Below, piece after piece: positions 8,788 to 14,874 of a stretch of DNA of 15,042 nucleotides. Made by a program: the position numbers and the translations under genes. Origin of the DNA: DASPXY01 sp038227745 (GTDB taxonomy: Bacteria; Planctomycetota; Planctomycetia; Gemmatales; Gemmataceae); contig JBBRPS010000162.1 of NCBI GenBank assembly GCA_038227745.1, positions 1 to 15,042 of the forward strand, read 5' to 3'. The notes below the pieces were generated by a model. The model saw nothing but the letters and a program-made list of their open reading frames with translations, was not told where the DNA came from and ran no database searches. Numbering within the stretch: position 1 is the stretch's first letter; every line of letters starts with the position of its first letter.

Positions 8788-11194
8788 CGGCCGCCTCCTT
8801 CTTACTCGCCCGCACGTCCGCCGCCCGGAGCAGGGCTTCAAGGTATGCCAAGCAGAATGGGCCAAGTTCGGCAAGCAGCTTCAGCGCGTTCGCCGTCCAC
8901 GATGATTCGCCCCCGATTTGCATCGGCCCCAGGTCGAGAGAAGTTTCCGGGCACGTTTCGGCTTCTTTCCCGCCCAAGTCCACCTTCGGCAACTTGTCTC
9001 CGTGATGGACCCCGAGGGCATAGAGGGAGAGAGCATTCGGGTCGTCCGGCGGGATTTCGCCAGGCAGCGCTCGGATGGCTAACCGTGTCCGCCCATGATG
9101 AGAGGCAATGAGGTACGCCGCTTCAAAGGGCAGGTTATGCTGAAGGGCCGCGAGCGCGGACGCGAGTTCATGCCGGAAGAAGGGCCGTCCGTGCCGGAGC
9201 CGGCCCTTTGTCCCCGACTTCGCCCAAAGCCGTTCGACGGACAGGCTCGCGTTCGCCCTCCTCATCCCCTGCTGGAAGGCGCAATGCGCCTTACCGGCGT
9301 CATGCCAGCGGGCAGCGTTGGCGAAATGTCGGAGCCACTCCCCCGGCAAGTGATCGCCGAGTCGCTTCACGAGTTCCGCCATTTCGAGCACCACATTTTC
9401 CGTGTGCTCGGCAATCGTGAGCGCCTTCCCGAGCGCCGAGTTCAGGTCCGAGCCGACTGCCTCTTCGATCGCCTCCTTGTTTACTGGCGGATGGGCGGTC
9501 ACTGTGGCGGTACTGTCGGCGTTCCACCCCGTGCCGGCCCTCGCGCCGTCGTTCCAGTCGTACCCGCCAGCGGTCGTGGGCAGCAGAATCGTCAATCCAG
9601 GCCGCACGTCATTCACCGTAACCCTCACCCAGGCGTCGTCGAGATAGTCGAACCGGAACGCGGCCGGCTCCCGCTTCTTCACGAACTCTCTGAACTGGCC
9701 GACCGGGACGGCGCAGAGTTCTTGCCGCCTCGGCCCCGGCTCGTCTTGGTCCGGGCCGGGCTTCGGGTCGATGTCCCGCCAGAACACCTGTACGTCGATG
9801 TCCTCCTTGTCGCCGCGGACGAACCGGCTCACGTCGATGTCGTTCCCCGACAGGTCCGGCGACGTGTCGAACAGGTCCAGCACGTCCCGGCGCCGGATCA
9901 CATGCGTGTGCGGAAACGCGGGATCGAGTTTGTACGGGGTGAGGGACTTCGGCGACACGTCCTTGCCGTTCAACTCCCTCAGCCGATCCCGGGCCTTAAT
10001 CAACTCGCCAGCAGCGTAGGGCATCGCCTGCTTCTCTTCGTCCAGGTCGATCCAGAACACCCGGCCGGGGCCATCGTCGCCGGTTCGGTTGCACCGGCCG
10101 ACCCGCTGCACCACGCTCGCCCACGGGGCCAGTTCGGTAACCAGCGTGCGAGCCGAAATGTCCACTCCAGCCTCGACAACCTGGGTCGCAACGATAATGC
10201 GGTCCACCCCCGCCTGCTGGAGGCTGGCGTTCAGCAGTTCCCGCTCGTGCGGCCGGAAACGAGAGTGGACGAGCAGCACGTCCTTCGGGGCGGTCTTCTC
10301 TTTTTTGATCGCCGCGTACACCGCCTTGGCTCGGTCCACCGTGTTCACTATGACCAGCGTTTGCGTGCCTTTCTCATGGGCCTTGACCACCGCAGCGGCG
10401 ACATCCTTGCCGTCTTTCGTCGCCACCATGCCGAGCGGGGAGAGCGTCTTGGCGGCCGTCATCCGCTTGTAGAGCGGTCTTTCCGAATCGTAGTCGTCGC
10501 CGTACTGATCGTTGCCGAGTTCCAACGGCTTCCCCACAAACTTTCCGCGGAAATCGACGGTATCCAGCCAACCCGGCTCGAGCGTCGCGGACATCCACAC
10601 CGACGGACACGGGCCGAAAGTGCCGAGGGCTGTCCGCAGCCCCGCGAGTTGGGCGGACGTGCTCACCCCGCTGCCCATCAACTGCGGCTCATCGAAAACC
10701 CAGAGACAATCGTTGTTCAGCAGCCCGAAGTCGATTGGCCAGTGGAACCGATTCGCCGCGTAGCCACGGTTCAGCGCCCGGGACAGGAGCATGTCCTGCG
10801 TGCCGATCAGCACCGCCGGCTTCTCCGGCTGCAGATACCACTTCTCGGTTTCGGCCCCACCCATAAGGACGTGGACGGGCACTTCCTCCTTCAACACCTT
10901 GTGTTCATGGAGTGCTAGAATCCATTTCTCCGCCGCGCGGGCCGACTGCTCGACCAGCACGCGCATCGGCAAGCAGTAGACTAGCCGCCGAGGAGTATTC
11001 GGTTTCTGCGAGACCCACCGCCATAGCCAGCCGAGAACCGCGGTTGCCGTCTTCCCGGCCGCTGTCGGGGCACGGAGGAGGTGCGGCAGGGTGTCCGCTT
11101 CGGCAAACCGCTCCTGGTACGGATATGGGAGCGGAGCAGATTCACCCGGGCCTTTCGGCCAATTCGCTAGCTGAAAGAAGGTCTTGAAGTTCAT
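8780..11194 (-). CDS. cas3: Cas3 helicase with C-terminal HD nuclease
   Basis: This is an 804-aa Cas3, the nuclease-helicase recruited by the crRNA complex to unwind and degrade target DNA. The helicase comes first: Walker A APTAAGKT (42-49), GTQDMLLSR (131-139), motif II DEPQ (168-171), SATLEP (202-207), IIVATQVVEAGVDIS (333-347) and motif VI QRVGRCNRTG (363-372). The HD domain follows: EHTENV (His597), WHDAGKAH (630-637, His631-Asp632), His675 and SHHGRTR (698-704). The helicase-then-HD order is typical of type I-G, the reverse of most Cas3 proteins. Motif II ends in Gln rather than His. The ATG at 11194 begins the family-like sequence (MNFKTFFQLANW). An open extension upstream to 11425 is GC-rich noise overlapping the neighbouring gene. 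The Shine-Dalgarno is weak (AAGTGG). Confidence 0.97.
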   Translation of the reverse strand: MNFKTFFQLANWPKGPGESAPLPYPYQERFAEADTLPHLLRAPTAAGKTATAVLGWLWRWVSQKPNTPRRLVYCLPMRVLVEQSARAAEKWILALHEHKVLKEEVPVHVLMGGAETEKWYLQPEKPAVLIGTQDMLLSRALNRGYAANRFHWPIDFGLLNNDCLWVFDEPQLMGSGVSTSAQLAGLRTALGTFGPCPSVWMSATLEPGWLDTVDFRGKFVGKPLELGNDQYGDDYDSERPLYKRMTAAKTLSPLGMVATKDGKDVAAAVVKAHEKGTQTLVIVNTVDRAKAVYAAIKKEKTAPKDVLLVHSRFRPHERELLNASLQQAGVDRIIVATQVVEAGVDISARTLVTELAPWASVVQRVGRCNRTGDDGPGRVFWIDLDEEKQAMPYAAGELIKARDRLRELNGKDVSPKSLTPYKLDPAFPHTHVIRRRDVLDLFDTSPDLSGNDIDVSRFVRGDKEDIDVQVFWRDIDPKPGPDQDEPGPRRQELCAVPVGQFREFVKKREPAAFRFDYLDDAWVRVTVNDVRPGLTILLPTTAGGYDWNDGARAGTGWNADSTATVTAHPPVNKEAIEEAVGSDLNSALGKALTIAEHTENVVLEMAELVKRLGDHLPGEWLRHFANAARWHDAGKAHCAFQQGMRRANASLSVERLWAKSGTKGRLRHGRPFFRHELASALAALQHNLPFEAAYLIASHHGRTRLAIRALPGEIPPDDPNALSLYALGVHHGDKLPKVDLGGKEAETCPETSLDLGPMQIGGESSWTANALKLLAELGPFCLAYLEALLRAADVRASKKEAADV

Positions 11195-11295
11195 GTGTCC
11201 ACTTCGGTATGGGTTGGGCGCCGCAGCCAGCCGAGAATGACGGTCGCCTTCTTCCCTCCCCTCGGCGAGCGAAGGAGCCAGGGAGGGAGGAACAA
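11195..11295 (-). other. Spacer upstream of cas3 with a Walker-A-like segment
   Basis: About 100 bp separate the 69-aa gene from cas3. Plus-strand 11219-11262 resembles the stretch of cas3 that encodes the Walker A region near 11018-11060. They share an exact 13-mer (AGCCAGCCGAGAA) and roughly 33 of 43 bases. On the minus strand the segment reads KKATVILGWLRR, against KTATAVLGWLWR in Cas3. That frame continues in phase from the amber stop of the 69-aa gene and closes at a TGA overlapping the cas3 start as ATGA. Whether this is a partial duplication, a coupling peptide or chance is unresolved. Confidence 0.4.
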
Positions 11296-11505
11296 CTAAC
11301 GCACGCGCGGCAGTCGCTTTCGTTTGCGGAGGTACAGGAGGCGATGGAGGGCCTCTCGCTCTTCCTCTTCGCCAACTGCCGCCTCCGACAACGTGAGGAA
11401 GCGTCTCCGCAGGGCCGGATCGCACACGATCTCATCTGCCGAGCACTGATGCTCGGCAAGGAGTTGCTCGTACGCGGCAACGAGCCCGTCATCTGTGAGC
11501 GGCAT
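11296..11505 (-). CDS. Small conserved-looking hypothetical protein (69 aa) leading the cas3 operon
   Basis: This 69-aa protein begins MPLTDDGLVAAYEQLLAEH and ends with the basic LRKRKRLPRVR. It has a DEIVCDP segment (residues 25-31) and an acidic run (EEEER, 45-49). There is no membrane segment or known catalytic motif. From memory it resembles short uncharacterised proteins scattered through Gemmataceae genomes outside cas loci; this could not be checked. The ATG at 11505 lies 8 nt after a G-rich AAGGGGGG. A sigma70-like promoter and the 13-nt match to the mini-array guide lie immediately upstream, and cas3 starts 101 nt downstream on the same strand. It could be a passenger, a regulatory leader gene, or a small toxin of a CreT-like module. 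The evidence does not decide. Confidence 0.6.
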   Translation of the reverse strand: MPLTDDGLVAAYEQLLAEHQCSADEIVCDPALRRRFLTLSEAAVGEEEEREALHRLLYLRKRKRLPRVR

Positions 11506-11518
11506 TCTGCAATCCCCC

Positions 11519-11547
11519 CTTAGACCCTCTGTCCAAGTTAATGTCAC
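11519..11547 (-). promoter_or_regulatory. Candidate sigma70-type promoter for the 69-aa gene and cas3 operon
   Basis: On the minus strand, GTGACA (11547-11542; 5 of 6 to the -35 consensus) is separated by exactly 17 nt from TCTAAG (11524-11519; 4 of 6 to the -10 consensus). A start about 7 nt further on would leave only a few bases before the ATG at 11505, so the transcript would be nearly leaderless. That is the main weakness of the call. The guide-matching site at 11521-11533 overlaps the -10 box. Confidence 0.45.
11521..11533 (-). promoter_or_regulatory. 13-nt site matching the mini-array guide seed, with TTG PAM
   Basis: The minus strand reads GACAGAGGGTCTA from 11533 to 11521, identical to the first 13 nt of the mini-array spacer (11640-11652). 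It is preceded on the same strand by TTG (11536-11534), consistent with the 5'-TTN PAM reported for type I-G/I-U. Identity stops at guide position 14. A short PAM-proximal match inside a promoter is what Cas-guided repression without cleavage would require. Confidence 0.6.
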
Positions 11548-11569
11548 GTCCACACTTTACGCGGCCGGG

Positions 11570-11598
11570 CTGCCAAAGTCAAGGCGCTGCTGTATCAT
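11570..11598 (+). promoter_or_regulatory. Candidate promoter of the mini-array RNA
   Basis: CTGCCA (11570-11575; 4 of 6 to the -35 consensus) and TATCAT (11593-11598; 5 of 6 to the -10 consensus) are 17 nt apart on the plus strand. A start near 11605 would fall at the first pseudo-repeat, just before its hairpin. It diverges from the cas3-operon promoter, with about 22 bp between the two -35 boxes. Confidence 0.45.
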
Positions 11599-11602
11599 AT
11601 TT

Positions 11603-11639
11603 CTGGAGCATCCCGCGTTGAACGCGGCCCCATTGAAGC
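11603..11639 (+). repeat. Pseudo-repeat 1 of the mini-array
   Basis: Overall only 20 of 37 positions match the array repeat, but the last 17 match at 15, including the full handle ATTGAAGC (11632-11639). The original stem is replaced by a shorter one, CCGCG (11613-11617) and CGCGG (11623-11627) around TTGAA. Its 3' base lies in the same register relative to the handle as in the canonical repeat. A changed sequence with a preserved fold suggests selection for processing, or descent from a different repeat of the same family. Confidence 0.7.
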
Positions 11640-11643
11640 GACA

Positions 11644-11659
11644 GAGGGTCTAGACCCTC
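11644..11659. repeat. 16-bp perfect palindrome inside the guide
   Basis: GAGGGTCTAGACCCTC is its own reverse complement. Half of it recurs at 11521-11530 (TAGACCCTCT). Together with the 13-bp inverted copies at 11521-11533 and 11640-11652 it could be a dimeric-protein operator, or the ends of a tiny mobile element. It could also hairpin within the guide RNA. Confidence 0.8.
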
Positions 11660-11676
11660 AATGATCGCCGTTCGAG

Positions 11677-11713
11677 CATACCCACGGCGAACAGGCCGTG
11701 GACCCATTGCAGG
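11677..11713 (+). repeat. Pseudo-repeat 2 of the mini-array
   Basis: It matches the array repeat at 30 of 37 positions. The hairpin arms CCACGGC (11682-11688) and GCCGTGG (11695-11701) are intact. The differences are three at the 5' end, two in the loop and two in the handle (ATTGCAGG). Decay is confined to parts not needed for the 3' end of a single crRNA. Confidence 0.88.
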
Positions 11714-11739
11714 AAACGCGGTGGAGAACGCACCCACCC

Positions 11740-11907
11740 ATGCCCAAGGAACACCGCAAGAACGCCCGGCCCTCGACGCGCGAGAAGCATCAAAAGGGGC
11801 GCCGCCGACAGAAGAAGGATAAACGCGGCGGCGAGAAGGGCGACGAACATCGCACGCCGCGGAAGGCGAGGGGAGGCGAACATGAGCGTCAAAAAGGACC
11901 CGATTGA
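11740..11907 (+). CDS. Small Lys/Arg-rich hypothetical protein (55 aa)
   Basis: A 55-aa very basic protein (MPKEHRKNARPSTREKHQKG at the start, then an Arg/Lys-rich stretch and GGEKGDEHR at 30-38) lies 26 nt after the mini-array. It ends 26 nt inside the TPR gene in another frame, suggesting translational coupling. The STREKHQKG...GGEKGD pattern is reminiscent, from memory, of small basic planctomycete proteins. The ribosome site is poor (GTGGAG 13 nt upstream). It has no predicted enzymatic motif; nucleic-acid binding is only suggested by charge. A chance open frame remains possible. Confidence 0.45.
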   Translation: MPKEHRKNARPSTREKHQKGRRRQKKDKRGGEKGDEHRTPRKARGGEHERQKGPD

Positions 11908-12463
11908 AGCCCTGATCGAGCAGCAAAAGTGGGTCGATGCCCGCCGGGCGATTCAGGAGGAACTGAAAAAGGATCCCGAAAATCACTGGCGGCTCACCCG
12001 CCTTTCCACCACCTACTACGAACAGGGCGACTACGAGACCGCCCTCCCCTGGGTCGAGAAGGCGAGAGCGCTTGCCCCCGACTGCCCGCTCGTCCTCTGG
12101 GATTACGCCGGCACGCTGGACATGCTCGGCCGTGAGCGGGAGGCGATCGACGTCTACCGCTCCCTCTTGCAGCGCGGGGCCAAAGCGATCGCCGAGGACG
12201 AGTGCGGCGAAGGGTCCGAGTGGGCGACCGGCCTGCTGACGGACTGCGTGTATCGCGCCGGGCAGTGCTTCGAGGACCTCAAGGACCGCCGGCGGGCGGC
12301 AGACCTCTACCGTCAGTACCTCAACCTCGTGGACATGGGAGCGCCCACCATTTACCCCCGGGAGGAGGCGGTGGCGAGGCTGCGCCGCGTCACCGTGCAG
12401 CGGAAGAGCCGCATCGAGCAAGCCCTGGAGCAGGCCGGCAAGGAACTGGTGGACGCGACCTGA
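11882..12463 (+). CDS. TPR-repeat protein
   Basis: This is a 193-aa soluble protein made largely of helical tetratricopeptide-type repeats. Typical segments are WVDARRAIQEELKKDPENHW (17-36), LTRLSTTYYEQGDYETALPW (38-57) and LGREREAIDVYRSLLQRG (82-99), with a further helix pair around 120-150. Such proteins mediate protein-protein contacts; no partner is evident. The ATG is well supported by GGGAGG 5 nt upstream. It is transcribed opposite to the cas genes, within cargo separating cas2 from cas3. It is not a known cas family, so it is probably a passenger, though a role with the mini-array cannot be excluded. Confidence 0.85.
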   Translation: MSVKKDPIEALIEQQKWVDARRAIQEELKKDPENHWRLTRLSTTYYEQGDYETALPWVEKARALAPDCPLVLWDYAGTLDMLGREREAIDVYRSLLQRGAKAIAEDECGEGSEWATGLLTDCVYRAGQCFEDLKDRRRAADLYRQYLNLVDMGAPTIYPREEAVARLRRVTVQRKSRIEQALEQAGKELVDAT

Positions 12464-12543
12464 ATGGCCGTTTCCTTCCTGTCTGTCAGCGCCGTCGCCG
12501 AGTGGAAGCAACACGGAATCTCCCTCGAAGGAGCCAACCTCCG

Positions 12544-12801
12544 ATGCCCGACCGAGCGAGCCTCTCCGAGGTAGCCGCCCTGGCCGCTCTCCTGCCCCCC
12601 GCGGAACGGCTCCAGTTGGCCGAAGACATCCTGCGCGAATTGGCGGGAGGCATTCCGCCGACGTCGCGGCGCCGCTCGTGGCGCGAGATCCGCGGCTCCG
12701 TGCCGTACCCTCTCGGCGATGCGGACGCCCAGGATTGCGTCTCCCGTTCGCGCCAGCAGTCGGACGACCACCGCGAACAGCACTGGAGGAGCCATGCGTG
12801 A
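12544..12801 (+). CDS. Antitoxin-like small protein (orphaned)
   Basis: This is an 85-aa protein. Residues 5-31 (ending LPPAERLQLAEDILRELA) look like the short helical segment of addiction-module antitoxins. The C-terminal half (SWREIRG, then VSRSRQQSDDHREQ) resembles, from memory, antitoxins encoded before toxin genes in Gemmata-type planctomycetes. AAGGAG lies 10 nt before the ATG. Its stop overlaps a downstream GTG start as GTGA, the classic coupling of antitoxin to toxin, but the partner is cut off after about 11 codons. The antitoxin role is inferred from sequence style and gene arrangement. Confidence 0.6.
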   Translation: MPDRASLSEVAALAALLPPAERLQLAEDILRELAGGIPPTSRRRSWREIRGSVPYPLGDADAQDCVSRSRQQSDDHREQHWRSHA

Positions 12802-12832
12802 AAATCGCCGATGCCCTCAAAGTAGCCGGCCC
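12798..12832 (+). pseudogene. Truncated start of the partner toxin gene
   Basis: GTG at 12798, overlapping the preceding stop, begins VKIADALK followed by VAG. This looks like the first residues of the toxin partner, probably a PIN-domain type, in such pairs. After about 12828-12832 the sequence is the antisense of the cas2 3' end; the frame wanders to 12938 with no toxin-like sequence. The toxin body has been lost at a junction abutting the cas2 stop. Confidence 0.45.
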
Positions 12833-13117
12833 TCACATCACGATCACCACGTCCCGCGCATCGTGCGCCTCGATCGGCCGCCCCAGCGACTCGATCTGCG
12901 GCGCGCAGTTCTTGCATAACGGGACAAAAATCACCTGATCCGTCTGCAAATCGAGGATGTCGTACAGCCGCGCCTTCAGCCTCACCAGCGCGGTGGCGGT
13001 CACCCGACAGACGAAGACACTGTACTGCCGCCGCAGTCCGAAGTCCTCACACGTCTTCGCCACCTTCCGCAGACGCTTCGGATCGCATATGTCATACGCG
13101 ACCAGCCACGTGTCCAT
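12833..13117 (-). CDS. cas2: Cas2
   Basis: This is a 94-aa Cas2 that forms the integrase with Cas1 for spacer acquisition. The N-terminus WLVAYDICDPKRLRKV carries the conserved Asp9 at the end of the first strand, followed by FGLRRQYSVFVCRV, a typical Cas2 second strand, and VIFVPLC near 62-68. The ATG at 13117 was chosen over an open extension to 13321: it lies 14 nt after the cas4-cas1 stop, GGGAGG is about 8 nt upstream, and the protein then has normal family length. It is intact, but its stop codon lies at the junction with foreign-looking plus-strand cargo. Confidence 0.97.
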   Translation of the reverse strand: MDTWLVAYDICDPKRLRKVAKTCEDFGLRRQYSVFVCRVTATALVRLKARLYDILDLQTDQVIFVPLCKNCAPQIESLGRPIEAHDARDVVIVM

Positions 13118-13131
13118 GCCGCGGCCCTCCC

Positions 13132-14874
13132 TCAGCGCACCGTGAAGCCCGTGTACTGCGGCACGTCGCCGCGCACGTACGCCGCCAGCAGCCGCGCCTG
13201 CACCTCCAGCATCCGCCCATACGACATCTTGTATCCGAAGAGAGGGTGCCGGATGATCGTAGCCTTTCGCTGCTCGTATGCAACAAAAAACCGCTTTCTT
13301 CCTTCTTCCGTCAGCTGACACGCCTCACGCCACACCAGGAAGTCCTCCGGCGTCACCATCCGGTTGTTGATCATGTTCAGCACCACGCTGTCGGCGATCA
13401 CCGCCCGGAACTCCTCCATCAGGTCCAGCGCCAGCGACGGCTTACCGTACTTGCCGCAGTGGAAAAATCCCATATATGGGTCGAACCCCACGGCGCACAC
13501 CGCCGAGAAACAGTCCTTGCATAACATGGCGTACGCGAACGACAGCAGCGCGTTCACCGGGTCGCGCGGCGGCCGACGGTTGCGGGCCTTGAAGTCGAAA
13601 CCCTCGCCTGGCGGCGCCGCCTTGATCATCCGGTTGAACTCGCCGAAGTACAGCGCCGCCGACTGGCCCTCCAGCCCCAGCAGCGACTCCACCGCCGCCG
13701 CCCGGTCGATCCGCGTCAGCATGTCCGCCATGTCCCGCGCCGCCGGCTCGTCGCTGCCGCGCGTCCGCTCCGCCCCCTCCGGCGCGTCGTCCAGCGACCG
13801 CGACCGCAGCGCCCGCATCAGCAGCGTCCGCTGGTTCATCACCTTCGCCCGCACCACCGCCCGCGCCAGCTCCAGCGCCTTTTCCGCGTCGGAAAAGAGC
13901 CTGTACTGATTCACCCGCAGCATCACGTTCTTCGTCGGCGCCGGCATCAGCGCGGCGACGAACTTCCCGTACCCCGTCAGGTACACCACCGGCACCTCGC
14001 AGCTCGTCAGCGTCTCCAGCGCCTGCGTCGAGACCTGCACGTTGCCGAACACCACCACCTGCCGGATCGCGGCGATCGGCACCCGCTGCAACTCGGCGCC
14101 GTCCTTCTTGACGACCAGGTGCTCGCTCCGCTTGCCTACGAACGAGCCCGGCTCCTGCAGGTACAGCACCGCCCCGTCGTCGCTCTGCGGCAGCACCCGC
14201 GTCAGGCCCGCCTTTGCCTCCTCCTCGGGCGGCAGCGTCGCGCGCTCCACCTGGTACAGCGTCTCCTCCGGCAGGCACACCGTCAGCAGCGAACAGCCGT
14301 GGCAGCGGTGCCGCAACTCCGCCGGCAGCGGCGCCGGCGGCGCGTCGCCCGCCCCCAGCTCGCGCACCAGCCGGATCGCGTCCAGCGTCTTCTGCCGCAG
14401 CGCCGCGTCCAGCGGCACCTCCACGCGCGCCTTGCTGCCGATGTAATACAGCACCCCACTCTCCACGTCCCGGCCCAACTCCTCCTCCAGCAACAGCCCC
14501 TGGGCGCAGACCTGGATGGCGTCGTTCTCCCAGAAGCTCGGGCGGCCGTTCTCTCCGGTCGGGGCCGCCGAGCGCTTGTACTCGATCGGATATTGCCGCC
14601 CTTCTTTCTCCTCCAGCACGTCCAGCCGCGCCGTGATGCCGAGTCGCTCCGAGCTGAGCGCGACGCTGCGCGTGTGCAGGGTGTCGCCGTCCTTGCGCGT
14701 GCGGTTCGCCAGGTTCGGGTCGTTCACCCGGCGGTGCTGAAACAGCCCGTCCTCGACGTACTCGTTCGTGGGCATCACCGCCTCGACGTACTGGAGGTAG
14801 TACAGCCGCGGGCAGTAGCTCACCTGGTTGAGCGCGCGCACGGGGATCAGGTCGGGAACCGTGTTGGTCGTCAT
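13132..14874 (-). CDS. cas4-cas1: Cas4-Cas1 fusion
   Basis: This 580-aa fusion is characteristic of type I-G. The Cas4 part trims and selects PAM-bearing fragments, and the Cas1 part integrates them as spacers. In Cas4, the four iron-sulfur cysteines are Cys21 (YCPRLYYLQYVEA), then Cys191, Cys194 and Cys200 near the end of the domain. Nuclease residues include Asp85 (RLDVLEE), Glu98-Lys100 (IEYK) and the QVCAQ motif (121-125). The Cas1 part starts around 235 (LYLQEPGSFVGKRSEHL) with catalytic Glu402 (LGLEGQSAALYF), His472 (FHCGKYGKPSLALDLMEEF) and the acidic cluster at 484-488 before Asp495. The ATG follows GAGGA by 6 nt. It is an intact lead gene of the adaptation pair, with high GC similar to the distal csb2. 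Confidence 0.98.
   Translation of the reverse strand: MTTNTVPDLIPVRALNQVSYCPRLYYLQYVEAVMPTNEYVEDGLFQHRRVNDPNLANRTRKDGDTLHTRSVALSSERLGITARLDVLEEKEGRQYPIEYKRSAAPTGENGRPSFWENDAIQVCAQGLLLEEELGRDVESGVLYYIGSKARVEVPLDAALRQKTLDAIRLVRELGAGDAPPAPLPAELRHRCHGCSLLTVCLPEETLYQVERATLPPEEEAKAGLTRVLPQSDDGAVLYLQEPGSFVGKRSEHLVVKKDGAELQRVPIAAIRQVVVFGNVQVSTQALETLTSCEVPVVYLTGYGKFVAALMPAPTKNVMLRVNQYRLFSDAEKALELARAVVRAKVMNQRTLLMRALRSRSLDDAPEGAERTRGSDEPAARDMADMLTRIDRAAAVESLLGLEGQSAALYFGEFNRMIKAAPPGEGFDFKARNRRPPRDPVNALLSFAYAMLCKDCFSAVCAVGFDPYMGFFHCGKYGKPSLALDLMEEFRAVIADSVVLNMINNRMVTPEDFLVWREACQLTEEGRKRFFVAYEQRKATIIRHPLFGYKMSYGRMLEVQARLLAAYVRGDVPQYTGFTVR

Larger units (their letters stand above)
11603..11713 (+). ncRNA. 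Degenerate mini-CRISPR, candidate CreR/CreA-like regulatory crRNA
   Basis: Two pseudo-repeats (11603-11639 and 11677-11713) flank a 37-nt spacer-like guide (11640-11676), the typical spacer length of the main array. Orientation is the reverse of the main array: handle ATTGAAGC lies on the plus strand. The first pseudo-repeat keeps the handle and a downstream-anchored hairpin. The second keeps the perfect CCACGGC/GCCGTGG hairpin but has a degraded handle. A processed RNA would thus still have an ATTGAAGC 5' handle, guide and 3' hairpin. The guide's first 13 nt match the cas3-operon promoter next to a TTG. This is the layout of CreA/CreR RNAs, which guide the Cas complex to repress a toxin gene or cas genes. 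A non-functional array relic is the main alternative. It is unlikely to be chance, since the second copy matches at 30 of 37 positions. Confidence 0.7.

Noticed and set aside
9095..10918. A 607-aa plus-strand frame opposite cas3
   Set aside because: It is antisense to the conserved helicase motifs of Cas3, with no recognisable domain and no start signal.
11195..11425. A longer Cas3 start at 11425
   Set aside because: The added 77 residues are low-complexity and overlap the 69-aa gene. Family-like sequence starts at 11194.
11521..11652. A 132-bp miniature transposon defined by the 13-bp inverted repeats
   Set aside because: No clear target duplication outside the repeats is seen. One boundary falls inside a spacer of exactly 37 nt between two pseudo-repeats, which the mini-array explains better. 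Kept as an alternative in the findings.
13118..13321. A longer Cas2 start at 13321
   Set aside because: The extension lies in the cas4-cas1 coding sequence in another frame. The 94-aa form has normal Cas2 length and a good ribosome-binding site.
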